DNA of 64,000 nucleotides from Prosopocoilus inquinatus (taxonomy: Eukaryota > Arthropoda > Insecta > Coleoptera > Lucanidae): assembly GCA_036172665.1 (NCBI GenBank), contig JAYKNF010000025.1, positions 186,001-250,000 of the forward strand. The letters are read 5' to 3'. The notes beneath the pieces are model-generated. The model had not been told where the DNA came from. It saw nothing but the letters and a program-made list of their open reading frames with translations, and did no database searches. Below, one piece after another: positions 23,967 to 36,655 of the stretch (positions within the stretch are counted from its first letter, which is position 1; each line of letters begins with the position of its first letter). A program made the translations under genes and the position numbers.

Positions 23967-25307
23967 CGTTGTTCCTGTGATGTATCTAATCGATCCTTAC
24001 TTATCTACTATGTTATTTGACGTTTCGATGGACTCCAGTAACTCTGATGTGAGATACGAAATTTTCGGACGCAGCAGAAGCTGGAAATAGTTTTAAATGA
24101 AACAACACGCATTAGCGTTGTTCCTGTGATGTAACTAATCGATCCTTACTCATCTATCATGTTATTTGACGTTTGGACGGACTCCAGTAACTCTGATGAG
24201 AGATACAAAGTTCTCGGACGCAGTAGAAGCTGGAAATAGTTTTGAACGAAACAGCGCGTATTAGCGTTGTTCCTGTGATGTATCTAAACGATTCTTACTT
24301 ATCTAACATGTTATTTGACGTTTGGATGGACTCCAGTAAGTCTGATGTGAGATACAAAGTTCTTGGACGCAGCAGGAGCTGGAAATAGTTTTAAACGAAA
24401 CAACACGTATTAGCGTTGTTCCTGTGCTGTATCTAATCGATCCTTACTAATCTATCATGTTATTTGGCGTTTCGATGGACTCCAGTAGCTTTCATGTGAG
24501 ATACGACGTTTTCGGACGCAGCAGAAGCTGGAAATAGTTTTAAACGAAACAACACGTATTAGAGTTGTTCCTGTGATGTATCTAATCGATCCTTACTTAT
24601 CTATCATGTTATTTGACGTTTCGATGGACTCCAGTAACTATGATGTGAGATACGAAATTTTCGGACGCAGCAGAAGCTGGAAATAGTTTTAAACGAAACA
24701 ACACGCATTAGCGTTGTTCCTGTGATGTATCTAATCGATCCTTACTCATCTGTCATGTTATTTGGCGTTTCGATGGACTCCAGTAACTCTGATGTGAGAT
24801 ACGAAATTTTCGGACGCAGCAGAAGCTGGAAATAGTTTTAAACGAAACAACACGCATTAGCGTTGTTCCTGTGATGTATCTAAACGATCCTTACTTATCT
24901 AACATGTTATTTGACGTTTGGATGGTCTCCAGTAAGTCTGATGTGAGATACGACGTTTTCGGACGCAGCAGAAGCTTTAAATAGTTTTAAACGAAACAAC
25001 ACGTATTAGCGTTGTTCCTGTGATGTATCTAATCGATCCTTACTCATCTATCATGTTATTTGACGTTTGAATGGACTCCAGTAACTCTGGTGTGAGATAC
25101 AAAGTTCTCGGACGCAGCAGAAGCTGGAAATAGTTTTGAACGAAACAACACGTATTAGCGTTGTTCCTGTGATGTATGTAATCGATCCTTACTCATCTAT
25201 CATGTTATTTGTCGCTTCGATGGACTCTAGTAACTCTGATGTGAGATACGACGTTTTCGGACGCAGCAGAAGCTGGAAATAGTTTTAAATGAAACAACAC
25301 GCTTTAG

Positions 25308-25383
25308 CGTTGTTCCTGTGATGTATCTAATCGATCCTTACTCATCTATCATGTTATTTGACGTTTCAAACAACACGTATTAG
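25308..25383 (+). repeat. 76-bp truncated monomer
   Basis: Junction at 25360-25374, preceded by an AA monomer with gtcgcttcg. Confidence 0.96.
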
Positions 25384-25516
25384 CGTTGTTCCTGTGCTGT
25401 ATCTAATCGATCCTTACTTATCTATCATGTTATTTGACGTAACTCTGATGAGAGATACAAAGTTCTCGGACGCAGTAGAAGCTGGAAATAGTTTTGAAGG
25501 AAACAACACGTATTAG
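25384..25516 (+). repeat. 133-bp truncated monomer, directly after a 76-bp monomer
   Basis: Deletion junction at about 25436. It ends ttgaagg instead of ttgaacg, a private change shared only with 29017. Confidence 0.95.
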
Positions 25517-27006
25517 CGGTGTTCCTGTGATGTATCTAAACGATTCTTACTTATCTAACATGTTATTTGACGTTTGGATGGACTCCAGTAAGTCTGATGT
25601 GAGATACAAAGTTTTTGGACGCAGCAGGAGCTGGAAATAGTTTTAAACGAAACAACACGTATTAGCGTTGTTCCTGTGCTGTATCTAATCGATCCTTACT
25701 CATCTATCATGTTATTTGGCGTTTCGATGGACTCCAGTAACTATGATGTGAGATACGAAATTTTCGGACGCAGCAGAAGCTGGAAATAGTTTTAAACGAA
25801 ACAACACGCATTAGCGTTGTTCCTGTGATGTATCTAATCGATCCTTACTCATCTGTCATGTTATTTGGCGTTTCGATGGACTCCAGTAACTCTGATGTGA
25901 GATACAAAATTTTCGGACGCAGCAGAAGCTGGAAATAGTGTTAAACGAAACAACACGCATTAGCGTTGTTCCTGTGATGTATCTAAACGATCCTTACTTA
26001 TCTAACATGTTATTTGACGTTTGGATGGTCTCCAGTAAGTCTGATGTGAGATACGACGTTTTCGGACGCAGCAGAAGCTGGAAATAGTTTTAAACGAAAC
26101 AACACGTATTAGCGTTGTTCCTGTGAAGTATCTAATCGATCCTTACTTATCTATCATGTTATTTGACGTTTGGATGGACTCCAGTAACCCTGATGTGTGA
26201 TAAGAAGTTCTCGGACGCAGCAGAAGCTGGAAATAGTATTAAACGAAACAACACGCATTAGCGTTGTTCCTGTGATGTATCTAATCGATCCTTACTCATC
26301 TATCATGTTATTTGGCGTTTCGATGGACTCCAGTAACTTTGATGTGAGATACGAAATTTTCGGACGCAGCAGAAGCTGGAAATAATTTTAAACGAAACAA
26401 CACGCATTAGCGATGTTCCTGTGATGTATCTAATCGATCCTTACCCATCTATCATGTTATTTGGCGTTTCGATGGACTCCAGTAGCTCTGATGTGAGATA
26501 CGACGTTTTCGGACGCAGCAGAACCTGGATATAGTTTTAAATGAAACAACACGCATTAGCGTTGTTCCTGTGATGTATCTAATCGATCCTTACTCATCTA
26601 TCATGTTATTTGGCGTTTCGATGGACTCCAGTAACTTTGATGTGAGATGAGAAGTTCTCGGACGCAGCTGAAGCTGGAAATAGTTTTAAATGAAACAACA
26701 CGTATTAGCGTTGTTCCTGTGATGTATCTAATCGACCTTTACTCATCTATCATGTTATTTGACGCTTCGATGGACTCCAGTAACTCTAATGTGAGAATCG
26801 AAATTTTCGGACGCAGCAGAAGCTGGAAATAGTTTTAAACGAAACAACACGCATTAGCGTTGTTCCTGTGATGTATCTAAACGATCCTTACTTATCTAAC
26901 ATGTTATTTGACGTTTGGATGGACTCCAGTAAGTCTGATGTGAGATACAAAGTCCTCGGAAGCAGCAGAAGCTGGAAATAGTTTTAAACGAAACAACACG
27001 CATTAG

Positions 27007-27153
27007 CGTTGTTCCTGTAATGTATCTAATCGATCCTTACTCATCTATCATGTTATTTGACGTTTGGACGGACTCCAGTATCTCTGATGTGAGATACAAA
27101 CAGCAGCAGCAGCAGAAGCTGGAAATAGTTTTAAACGAAACAACACGCATTAG
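27007..27153 (+). repeat. 147-bp monomer with (CAG)5
   Basis: After gagatacaaa the usual gttatcggacg is replaced by nine bases of CAG units, giving five consecutive CAG before aagctgg. The net change is -2 bp. Because 147 is divisible by 3, the frame is kept across this monomer, which explains the longest chance open frame of the window (27020-27277, 85 codons). Confidence 0.95.
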
Positions 27154-27451
27154 CGTTGTTCCTGTGATGTATCTAATCGATCCTTACTCATCTATCATGT
27201 TATTTGACGTTTGGATGGACTCCAGTATCTCTGATGTGAGATACGAAATTTTCGGACGCAGCAGAAGCTGGAAATAGTTTTAAACGAAACAACACGCATT
27301 AGCGTTGTTCCTGTGATGTATCTAAACGATCCTTACTTATCTAACATGTTATTTGACGTTTGGATGGACTCCAGTAAGTCTGATGTGAGATACAAAGTCC
27401 TCGGAAGCAGCAGAAGCTGGAAATAGTTTTAAACGAAACAACACGCATTAG

Positions 27452-27599
27452 CGTTGTTCCTGTGATGTATCTAATCGATCCTTACTCATCTATCATGTTA
27501 TTTGGCGTTTCGATGGACTCCAGTAACTCTGATGTGAGATACGACGTTTCGGACGCAGCAGCAGCTGGAAATAGTTTTAAACGAAACAACACATATTAG
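27452..27599 (+). repeat. 148-bp L monomer
   Basis: It follows the second K of block 6. The next M-like monomer has gtgatg, not gtaatg. Confidence 0.95.
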
Positions 27600-28940
27600 C
27601 GTTGTTCCTGTGATGTATCTAATCGATCCTTACTCATCTATCATGTTATTTGACGTTTGGACGGACTCCAGTATCTCTGATGTGAGATACAAAGTTATCG
27701 GACGCAGCAGAAGCTGGAAAGAGTTTTGAACGAAACAACACGTATTAGCGTTGTTCCTGTGATGTATCTAAACGATCCTTACTTATCTAACATGTTATTT
27801 GACGTTTGGATGGGCTCCAGTAAGTCTGATGTGAGATACAAAGTTTTTGGACGCAGCAGGAGCTGGAAATAGTTTTAAACGAAACAACACATATTAGCGT
27901 TGTTCCTGTAACGTATCTAATCGATCCTTACTCATCTATCATGTTATTTGACGTTTGGACGGACTCCAGTAACTCTGATGTGAGATACAAAGTTATCGGA
28001 CGCAGCAGAAGCTGGAAATAGTTTTAAACGAAACAACACGCATTAGCGTTGTTCCTGTGATGTATCTAATCGATCCTTACTCATCTATCATGTTATTTGA
28101 CGTTTGGACGGACTCCAGTAACTCTGATGTGAGATACAAAGTTATCGGACGCAGCAGAAGCTGGAAATAGTTTTAAACGAAACAACACGTATTAGCGTTG
28201 TTCCTGTGATGTATCTAATTGATCCTTACTCATCTATCATGTTATTTGACGTTTGGATGGACTCCAGTAACTCTGATGTGAGATACAATGTTTTTGGACG
28301 CAGCAGAAGCTGGAAATAGTTTTGAACGAAACAACACGTATTAGCGTTGTTCCTGTGATGTATCTAATCGATCCCTACTTAGCTACTATGTTATTTGACG
28401 TTTCGATGGACTCCAGTAACTCTGATGTGAGATACGAAATTTTCGGACGCAGCAGAAGCTGGAAATAGTTTTAAACGAAACAACACGCATTAGCGTTGTT
28501 CCTGTGATGTATCTAAACGATCCTTACTTATCTAACATGTTATTTGACGTTTGGATGGTCTCCAGTAAGTCTGATGTGAGATACGACGTTTTCGGACGCA
28601 GCAGAAGCTTTAAATAGTTTTAAACGAAACAACACGTATTAGCGTTGTTCCTGTGATGTATCTAATCGATCCTTACTCATCTATCATGTTATTTGACGTT
28701 TGAATGGACTCCAGTAACTCTGGTGTGAGATACAAAGTTCTCGGACGCAGCAGAAGCTGGAAATAGTTTTGAACGAAACAACACGTATTAGCGTTGTTCC
28801 TGTGATGTATGTAATCGATCCTTACTCATCTATCATGTTATTTGTCGCTTCGATGGACTCTAGTAACTCTGATGTGAGATACGACGTTTTCGGACGCAGC
28901 AGAAGCTGGAAATAGTTTTAAATGAAACAACACGCTTTAG

Positions 28941-29016
28941 CGTTGTTCCTGTGATGTATCTAATCGATCCTTACTCATCTATCATGTTATTTGACGTTTC
29001 AAACAACACGTATTAG
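28941..29016 (+). repeat. 76-bp truncated monomer
   Basis: Junction at 28993-29007. The preceding AA also has gtcgcttcg, as in the copy 3,633 bp upstream. Confidence 0.96.
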
Positions 29017-29149
29017 CGTTGTTCCTGTGCTGTATCTAATCGATCCTTACTTATCTATCATGTTATTTGACGTAACTCTGATGAGAGATACAAAGTTCTC
29101 GGACGCAGTAGAAGCTGGAAATAGTTTTGAAGGAAACAACACGTATTAG
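29017..29149 (+). repeat. 133-bp truncated monomer, directly after a 76-bp monomer
   Basis: Deletion junction at about 29069. It shares the ttgaagg change with 25384, 3,633 bp upstream. Confidence 0.95.
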
Positions 29150-30639
29150 CGGTGTTCCTGTGATGTATCTAAACGATTCTTACTTATCTAACATGTTATT
29201 TGACGTTTGGATGGACTCCAGTAAGTCTGATGTGAGATACAAAGTTTTTGGACGCAGCAGGAGCTGGAAATAGTTTTAAACGAAACAACACGTATTAGCG
29301 TTGTTCCTGTGCTGTATCTAATCGATCCTTACTCATCTATCATGTTATTTGGCGTTTCGATGGACTCCAGTAACTATGATGTGAGATACGAAATTTTCGG
29401 ACGCAGCAGAAGCTGGAAATAGTTTTAAACGAAACAACACGCATTAGCGTTGTTCCTGTGATGTATCTAATCGATCCTTACTCATCTGTCATGTTATTTG
29501 GCGTTTCGATGGACTCCAGTAACTCTGATGTGAGATACAAAATTTTCGGACGCAGCAGAAGCTGGAAATAGTGTTAAACGAAACAACACGCATTAGCGTT
29601 GTTCCTGTGATGTATCTAAACGATCCTTACTTATCTAACATGTTATTTGACGTTTGGATGGTCTCCAGTAAGTCTGATGTGAGATACGACGTTTTCGGAC
29701 GCAGCAGAAGCTGGAAATAGTTTTAAACGAAACAACACGTATTAGCGTTGTTCCTGTGAAGTATCTAATCGATCCTTACTTATCTATCATGTTATTTGAC
29801 GTTTGGATGGACTCCAGTAACCCTGATGTGTGATAAGAAGTTCTCGGACGCAGCAGAAGCTGGAAATAGTTTTAAACGAAACAACACGCATTAGCGTTGT
29901 TCCTGTGATGTATCTAATCGATCCTTACTCATCTATCATGTTATTTGGCGTTTCGATGGACTCCAGTAACTTTGATGTGAGATACGAAATTTTCGGACGC
30001 AGCAGAAGCTGGAAATAATTTTAAACGAAACAACACGCATTAGCGATGTTCCTGTGATGTATCTAATCGATCCTTACCCATCTATCATGTTATTTGGCGT
30101 TTCGATGGACTCCAGTAGCTCTGATGTGAGATACGACGTTTTCGGACGCAGCAGAACCTGGATATAGTTTTAAATGAAACAACACGCATTAGCGTTGTTC
30201 CTGTGATGTATCTAATCGATCCTTACTCATCTATCATGTTATTTGGCGTTTCGATGGACTCCAGTAACTTTGATGTGAGATGAGAAGTTCTCGGACGCAG
30301 CTGAAGCTGGAAATAGTTTTAAATGAAACAACACGTATTAGCGTTGTTCCTGTGATGTATCTAATCGACCTTTACTCATCTATCATGTTATTTGACGCTT
30401 CGATGGACTCCAGTAACTCTAATGTGAGAATCGAAATTTTCGGACGCAGCAGAAGCTGGAAATAGTTTTAAACGAAACAACACGCATTAGCGTTGTTCCT
30501 GTGATGTATCTAAACGATCCTTACTTATCTAACATGTTATTTGACGTTTGGATGGACTCCAGTAAGTCTGATGTGAGATACAAAGTCCTCGGAAGCAGCA
30601 GAAGCTGGAAATAGTTTTAAACGAAACAACACGCATTAG

Positions 30640-30786
30640 CGTTGTTCCTGTAATGTATCTAATCGATCCTTACTCATCTATCATGTTATTTGACGTTTGG
30701 ACGGACTCCAGTATCTCTGATGTGAGATACAAACAGCAGCAGCAGCAGAAGCTGGAAATAGTTTTAAACGAAACAACACGCATTAG
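30640..30786 (+). repeat. 147-bp monomer with (CAG)5, second copy
   Basis: Same structure as 27007, exactly 3,633 bp downstream, with the same neighbours (K before; a P-like monomer with tatctctg and a second K after). Confidence 0.95.
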
Positions 30787-31084
30787 CGTTGTTCCTGTGA
30801 TGTATCTAATCGATCCTTACTCATCTATCATGTTATTTGACGTTTGGATGGACTCCAGTATCTCTGATGTGAGATACGAAATTTTCGGACGCAGCAGAAG
30901 CTGGAAATAGTTTTAAACGAAACAACACGCATTAGCGTTGTTCCTGTGATGTATCTAAACGATCCTTACTTATCTAACATGTTATTTGACGTTTGGATGG
31001 ACTCCAGTAAGTCTGATGTGAGATACAAAGTCCTCGGAAGCAGCAGAAGCTGGAAATAGTTTTAAACGAAACAACACGCATTAG

Positions 31085-31232
31085 CGTTGTTCCTGTGATG
31101 TATCTAATCGATCCTTACTCATCTATCATGTTATTTGGCGTTTCGATGGACTCCAGTAACTCTGATGTGAGATACGACGTTTCGGACGCAGCAGCAGCTG
31201 GAAATAGTTTTAAACGAAACAACACATATTAG
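31085..31232 (+). repeat. 148-bp L monomer
   Basis: Copy of the one at 27452 at a shift of 3,633 bp. Confidence 0.95.
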
Positions 31233-34200
31233 CGTTGTTCCTGTGATGTATCTAATCGATCCTTACTCATCTATCATGTTATTTGACGTTTGGACGGACT
31301 CCAGTATCTCTGATGTGAGATACAAAGTTATCGGACGCAGCAGAAGCTGGAAAGAGTTTTGAACGAAACAACACGTATTAGCGTTGTTCCTGTGATGTAT
31401 CTAAACGATCCTTACTTATCTAACATGTTATTTGACGTTTGGATGGGCTCCAGTAAGTCTGATGTGAGATACAAAGTTTTTGGACGCAGCAGGAGCTGGA
31501 AATAGTTTTAAACGAAACAACACATATTAGCGTTGTTCCTGTAACGTATCTAATCGATCCTTACTCATCTATCATGTTATTTGACGTTTGGACGGACTCC
31601 AGTAACTCTGATGTGAGATACAAAGTTATCGGACGCAGCAGAAGCTGGAAATAGTTTTAAACGAAACAACACGCATTAGCGTTGTTCCTGTGATGTATCT
31701 AATCGATCCTTACTCATCTATCATGTTATTTGACGTTTGGACGGACTCCAGTAACTCTGATGTGAGATACAAAGTTATCGGACGCAGCAGAAGCTGGAAA
31801 TAGTTTTAAACGAAACAACACGCATTAGCGTTGTTCCTGTGATGTATCTAATTGATCCTTACTCATCTATCATGTTATTTGACGTTTGGATGGACTCCAG
31901 TAACTCTGATGTGAGATACAAAGTTTTTGGACGCAGCAGAAGCTGGAAATAGTTTTGAACGAAACAACACGTATTAGCGTTGTTCCTGTGATGTATCTAA
32001 TCGATCCCTACTTAGCTACTATGTTATTTGACGTTTCGATGGACTCCAGTAACTCTAATGTGAGATACGAAATTTTCGGACGCAGCAGCAGCTGGAAATA
32101 GTTTTAAACGAAACAACACATATTAGCGTTGTTCCTGTGATGTAACTAATCGATCCTTACTCATCTATCGTGTTATTTGACGTTTGGACGGACTCCAGTA
32201 ACTCTGATGAGAGATACAAAGTTCTCGGACGCAGTAGAAGCTGGAAATAGTTTTGAACGAAACAACACGTATTAGCGTTGTTCCTGTGATGTATCTAAAC
32301 GATTCTTACTTATCTAACATGTTATTTGACGTTTGGATGGACTCCAGTAAGTCTGATGTGAGATACAAAGTTTTTGGACGCAGCAGGAGCTGGAAATAGT
32401 TTTAAACGAAACAACACGTATTAGCGTTGTTCCTGTGCTGTATCTAATCGATCCTTACTAATCTATCATGTTATCTGGCGTTTCGATGGACTCCAGTAGC
32501 TCTGATGTGAGATACGACGTTTTCGGACGCAGCAGAAGCTCTAAATAGTTTTAAAAGAAACAACACGCATTAGCGTTGTTCCTGTGATGTATCTAATCGA
32601 TCCTTACTCATCTATCATGTTATTTGGCGTTTCGATGGACTCCAGTAACTTTGATGTGAGATACGAAGTTCTCGGACGCAGCTGAAGCTGGAAATAGTTT
32701 TAAATGAAACAACACGTATTAGCGTTGTTCCTGTGATGTATCTAATCGATCCTTACTCATCTATCATGTTATTTGGCGTTTCGATGGACTCCAGTAACTT
32801 TGATGTGAGATACGAAGTTCTCGGACGCAGCTGAAGCTGGAAATAGTTTTAAACGAAACAACACGTATTAGCGTTGTTCCTGTGATGTATCTAATCGATC
32901 CTTACTTATCTATCATGTTATTTGACGTTTCGATGGACTCCAGTAACTATGATGTGAGATACGAAATTTTCGGACGCAGCAGAAGCTGGAAATAGTTTTA
33001 AACGAAACAACACGCATTAGCGTTGTTCCTGTGATGTATCTAATCGATCCTTACTCATCTGTCATGTTATTTGGCGTTTCGATGGACTCCAGTAACTCTG
33101 ATGTGAGATACGAAATTTTCGGACGCAGCAGAAGCTGGAAATAGTTTTAAACGAAACAACACGCATTAGCGTTGTTCCTGTGATGTATCTAAACGATCCT
33201 TACTTATCTATCATGTTATTTGATATTACGATGGACTCCAGTAACTCTGATGTGAGATAAGAAGTTTTCGAACGCAGCAGAAGCTGGAAATAGTTTTAAA
33301 CGAAACAACACGTATTAGCGTTGTTCCTGTGATGTATCTAATCGATCCTTACTCATCTATCATGTTATTTGACGTTTGAATGGACTCCAGTAACTCTGGT
33401 GTGAGATACAAAGTTCTCGGACGCAGCAGAAGCTGGAAATAGTTTTGAACGAAACAACACGTATTAGCGTTGTTCCTGTGATGTATCTAATCGATCCTTA
33501 CTTATCTACTATGTTATTTGACGTTTCGATGGACTCCAGTAACTCTGATGTGAGATACGAAATTTTCGGACGCAGCAGAAGCTGGAAATAGTTTTAAATG
33601 AAACAACACGCATTAGCGTTGTTCCTGTGATGTAACTAATCGATCCTTACTCATCTATCATGTTATTTGACGTTTGGACGGACTCCAGTAACTCTGATGA
33701 GAGATACAAAGTTCTCGGACGCAGTAGAAGCTGGAAATAGTTTTGAACGAAACAACGCGTATTAGCGTTGTTCCTGTGATGTATCTAAACGATTCTTACT
33801 TATCTAACATGTTATTTGACGTTTGGATGGACTCCAGTAAGTCTGATGTGAGATACAAAGTTCTTGGACGCAGCAGGAGCTGGAAATAGTTTTAAACGAA
33901 ACAACACGTATTAGCGTTGTTCCTGTGCTGTATCTAATCGATCCTTACTAATCTATCATGTTATTTGGCGTTTCGATGGACTCCAGTAGCTTTGATGTGA
34001 GATACGACGTTTTCGGACGCAGCAGAAGCTGGAAATAGTTTTAAACGAAACAACACGTATTAGAGTTGTTCCTGTGATGTATCTAATCGATCCTTACTTA
34101 TCTATCATGTTATTTGACGTTTCGATGGACTCCAGTAACTCTGATGTGAGATACGAAATTTTCGGACGCAGCAGAAGCTGGAAATAGTTTTAAACGAAAC

Positions 34201-34808
34201 AACACGCATTAGCGTTGTTCCTGTGATGTATCTAATCGATCCTTGCTCATCTGTCATGTTATTTGGAGTTTCGATGGACTCCAGTAACTCTGATGTGAGA
34301 TACGAAATTTTCGGACGCAGCAGAAGCTGGAAATAGTTTTAAACGAAACAACACGCATTAGCGTTGTTCCTGTGATGTATCTAAACGATCCTTACTTATC
34401 TAACATGTTATTTGACGTTTGGATGGTCTCCAGTAAGTCTGATGTGAGATACGACGTTTTCGGACGCAGCAGAAGCTTTAAATAGTTTTAAACGAAACAA
34501 CACGTATTAGCGTTGTTCCTGTGATGTATCTAATCGATCCTTACTCATCTATCATGTTATTTGACGTTTTAATGGACTCCAGTAACTCTGGTGTGAGATA
34601 CAAAGTTCTCGGACGCAGCAGAAGCTGGAAATAGTTTTGAACGAAACAACACGTATTAGCGTTGTTCCTGTGATGTATGTAATCGATCCTTACTCATCTA
34701 TCATGTTATTTGTCGTTTCGATGGACTCTAGTAACTCTGATGTGAGATACGACGTTTTCGGACGCAGCAGAAGCTGGAAATAGTTTTAAATGAAACAACA
34801 CGCTTTAG

Positions 34809-34884
34809 CGTTGTTCCTGTGATGTATCTAATCGATCCTTACTCATCTATCATGTTATTTGACGTTTCAAACAACACGTATTAG
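34809..34884 (+). repeat. 76-bp truncated monomer
   Basis: Junction at 34861-34875. Confidence 0.96.
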
Positions 34885-35017
34885 CGTTGTTCCTGTGCTG
34901 TATCTAATCGATCCTTACTTATCTATCATGTTATTTGACGTAACTCTGATGAGAGATACAAAGTTCTCGGACGCAGTAGAAGCTGGAAATAGTTTTGAAC
35001 GAAACAACACGTATTAG
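34885..35017 (+). repeat. 133-bp truncated monomer, directly after a 76-bp monomer
   Basis: Deletion junction at about 34937. cgatcc variant. Confidence 0.95.
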
Positions 35018-36507
35018 CGTTGTTCCTGTGATGTATCTAAACGATTCTTACTTATCTAACATGTTATTTGACGTTTGGATGGACTCCAGTAAGTCTGATG
35101 TGAGATACAAAGTTTTTGGACGCAGCAGGAGCTGGAAATAGTTTTAAACGAAACAACACGTATTAGCGTTGTTCCTGTGCTGTATCTAATCGATCCTTAC
35201 TCATCTATCATGTTATTTGGCGTTTCGATGGACTCCAGTAACTATGATGTGAGATACGAAATTTTCGGACGCAGCAGAAGCTGGAAATAGTTTTAAACGA
35301 AACAACACGCATTAGCGTTGTTCCTGTGATGTATCTAATCGATCCTTACTCATCTGTCATGTTATTTGGCGTTTCGATGGACTCCAGTAACTCTGATGTG
35401 AGATACAAAATTTTCGGACGCAGCAGAAGCTGGAAATAATTTTAAACGAAACAACACGCATTAGCGTTGTTCCTGTGATGTATCTAAACGATCCTTACTT
35501 ATCTAACATGTTATTTGACGTTTGGATGGTCTCCAGTAAGTCTGATGTGAGATACGACGTTTTCGGACGCAGCAGAAGCTGGAAATAGTTTTAAACGAAA
35601 CAACACGTATTAGCGTTGTTCCTGTGAAGTATCTAATCGATCCTTACTTATCTATCATGTTATTTGACGTTTGGATGGACTCCAGTAACCCTGATGTGAG
35701 ATAAGAAGTTCTCGGACGCAGCAGAAGCTGGAAATAGTTTTAAACGAAACAACACGCATTAGCGTTGTTCCTGTGATGTATCTAATCGATCCTTACTCAT
35801 CTATCATGTTATTTGGCGTTTCGATGGACTCCAGTAACTTTGATGTGAGATACGAAATTTTCGGACGCAGCAGAAGCTGGAAATAATTTTAAACGAAACA
35901 ACACGCATTAGCGATGTTCCTGTGATGTATCTAATCGATCCTTACTCATCTATCATGTTATTTGGCGTTTCGATGGACTCCAGTAGCTCTGATGTGAGAT
36001 ACGACGTTTTCGGACGCAGCAGAACCTGGATATAGTTTTAAATGAAACAACACGCATTAGCGTTGTTCCTGTGATGTATCTAATCGATCCTTACTCATCT
36101 ATCATGTTATTTGGCGTTTCGATGGACTCCAGTAACTTTGATGTGAGATGCGAAGTTCTCGGACGCAGCTGAAGCTGGAAATAGTTTTAAATGAAACAAC
36201 ACGTATTAGCGTTGTTCCTGTGATGTATCTAATCGATCTTTACTCATCTATCATGTTATTTGACGCTTCGATGGACTCCAGTAACTCTAATGTGAGAATC
36301 GAAATTTTCGGACGCAGCAGAAGCTGGAAATAGTTTTAAACGAAACAACACGCATTAGCGTTGTTCCTGTGATGTATCTAAACGATCCTTACTTATCTAA
36401 CATGTTATTTGACGTTTGGATGGACTCCAGTAAGTCTGATGTGAGATACAAAGTCCTCGGAAGCAGCAGAAGCTGGAAATAGTTTTAAACGAAACAACAC
36501 GCATTAG

Positions 36508-36655
36508 CGTTGTTCCTGTGATGTATCTAATCGATCCTTACTCATCTATCATGTTATTTGGCGTTTCGATGGACTCCAGTAACTCTGATGTGAGATACGA
36601 CGTTTCGGGCGCAGCAGCAGCTGGAAATAGTTTTAAACGAAACAACACATATTAG
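36508..36655 (+). repeat. 148-bp L monomer
   Basis: Carries a private cgggcg in place of cggacg. It sits 1,623 bp into block 8, as in block 5. Confidence 0.95.

Larger units (their letters stand above)
19365..25383 (+). repeat. HOR block 5, class II, 41 monomers (reference block)
   Basis: Its 6,019 bp equal 38x149 + 148 + 133 + 76. The order read is: 133-bp, B, C, D, E, F, G, H, I, J, K, L, M, N, O, P, Q, R, S/Z mosaic, T, T, U, V, W, X, P', Q, R/U chimera, V, W, X, Y, S, B', Z, U, V, E', X, AA, 76-bp. Starts run 19365, 19498, 19647 and then every 149 bp, except across the 148-bp L at 20988. The 76-bp and 133-bp monomers are directly adjacent, which defines class II. Confidence 0.93.
24766..28398 (+). 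repeat. 3,633-bp tandem duplication, unit 1
   Basis: Together with 28399-32031 it forms a direct tandem duplication of 25 monomers. The exchange point can be placed between 28398 (R-type gacg) and 28424 (V-type ctctgatg) in the chimeric monomer 28345-28493. Shared private marks include ttgaagg, gcggtgtt, tagtgtta, tgtgtgataag, ttacccatc and atcgacctt. Confidence 0.9.
25384..29016 (+). repeat. HOR block 6, class II, 25 monomers, with CAG-rich monomer
   Basis: Its 3,633 bp equal 21x149 + 148 + 147 + 133 + 76. It follows block 5 through K, then inserts the 147-bp CAG monomer (27007), a P-like monomer with tatctctg, and a second K before L. After R it jumps into the E', X, AA, 76-bp tail through the chimeric monomer at 28345. 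Private marks include ttgaagg near 25495, gcggtgtt near 25516, tagtgttaaac near 25938 and a tgtgtgataag near 26194. Confidence 0.93.
28399..32031 (+). repeat. 3,633-bp tandem duplication, unit 2
   Basis: Counterpart of 24766-28398. I noticed three differences: tagtatt near 26238 against tagtttt, caatgttttt near 28288 against caaagttttt, and cacgtattag near 28188 against cacgcattag. Unit 2 runs on into an intact R monomer at 31978. Confidence 0.9.
29017..34884 (+). repeat. HOR block 7, class II, 40 monomers, with CAG-rich monomer
   Basis: Its 5,868 bp equal 36x149 + 148 + 147 + 133 + 76. The first 3.0 kb copies block 6 at a 3,633-bp shift, with the same private marks. After R at 31978 it continues normally through S (with tatcgtg), B, Z, T, T, U, V, W, X, Y, S, B', Z, U, V, E', X, AA to the 76-bp monomer. 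It therefore keeps the second half that block 6 lost. Confidence 0.93.

Noticed and set aside
27020..27277. 85-codon open frames here and at 30653 with a glutamine run
   Set aside because: They are created by the 147-bp CAG monomer keeping the frame for one unit. The peptide is a translated satellite repeat, not a gene.
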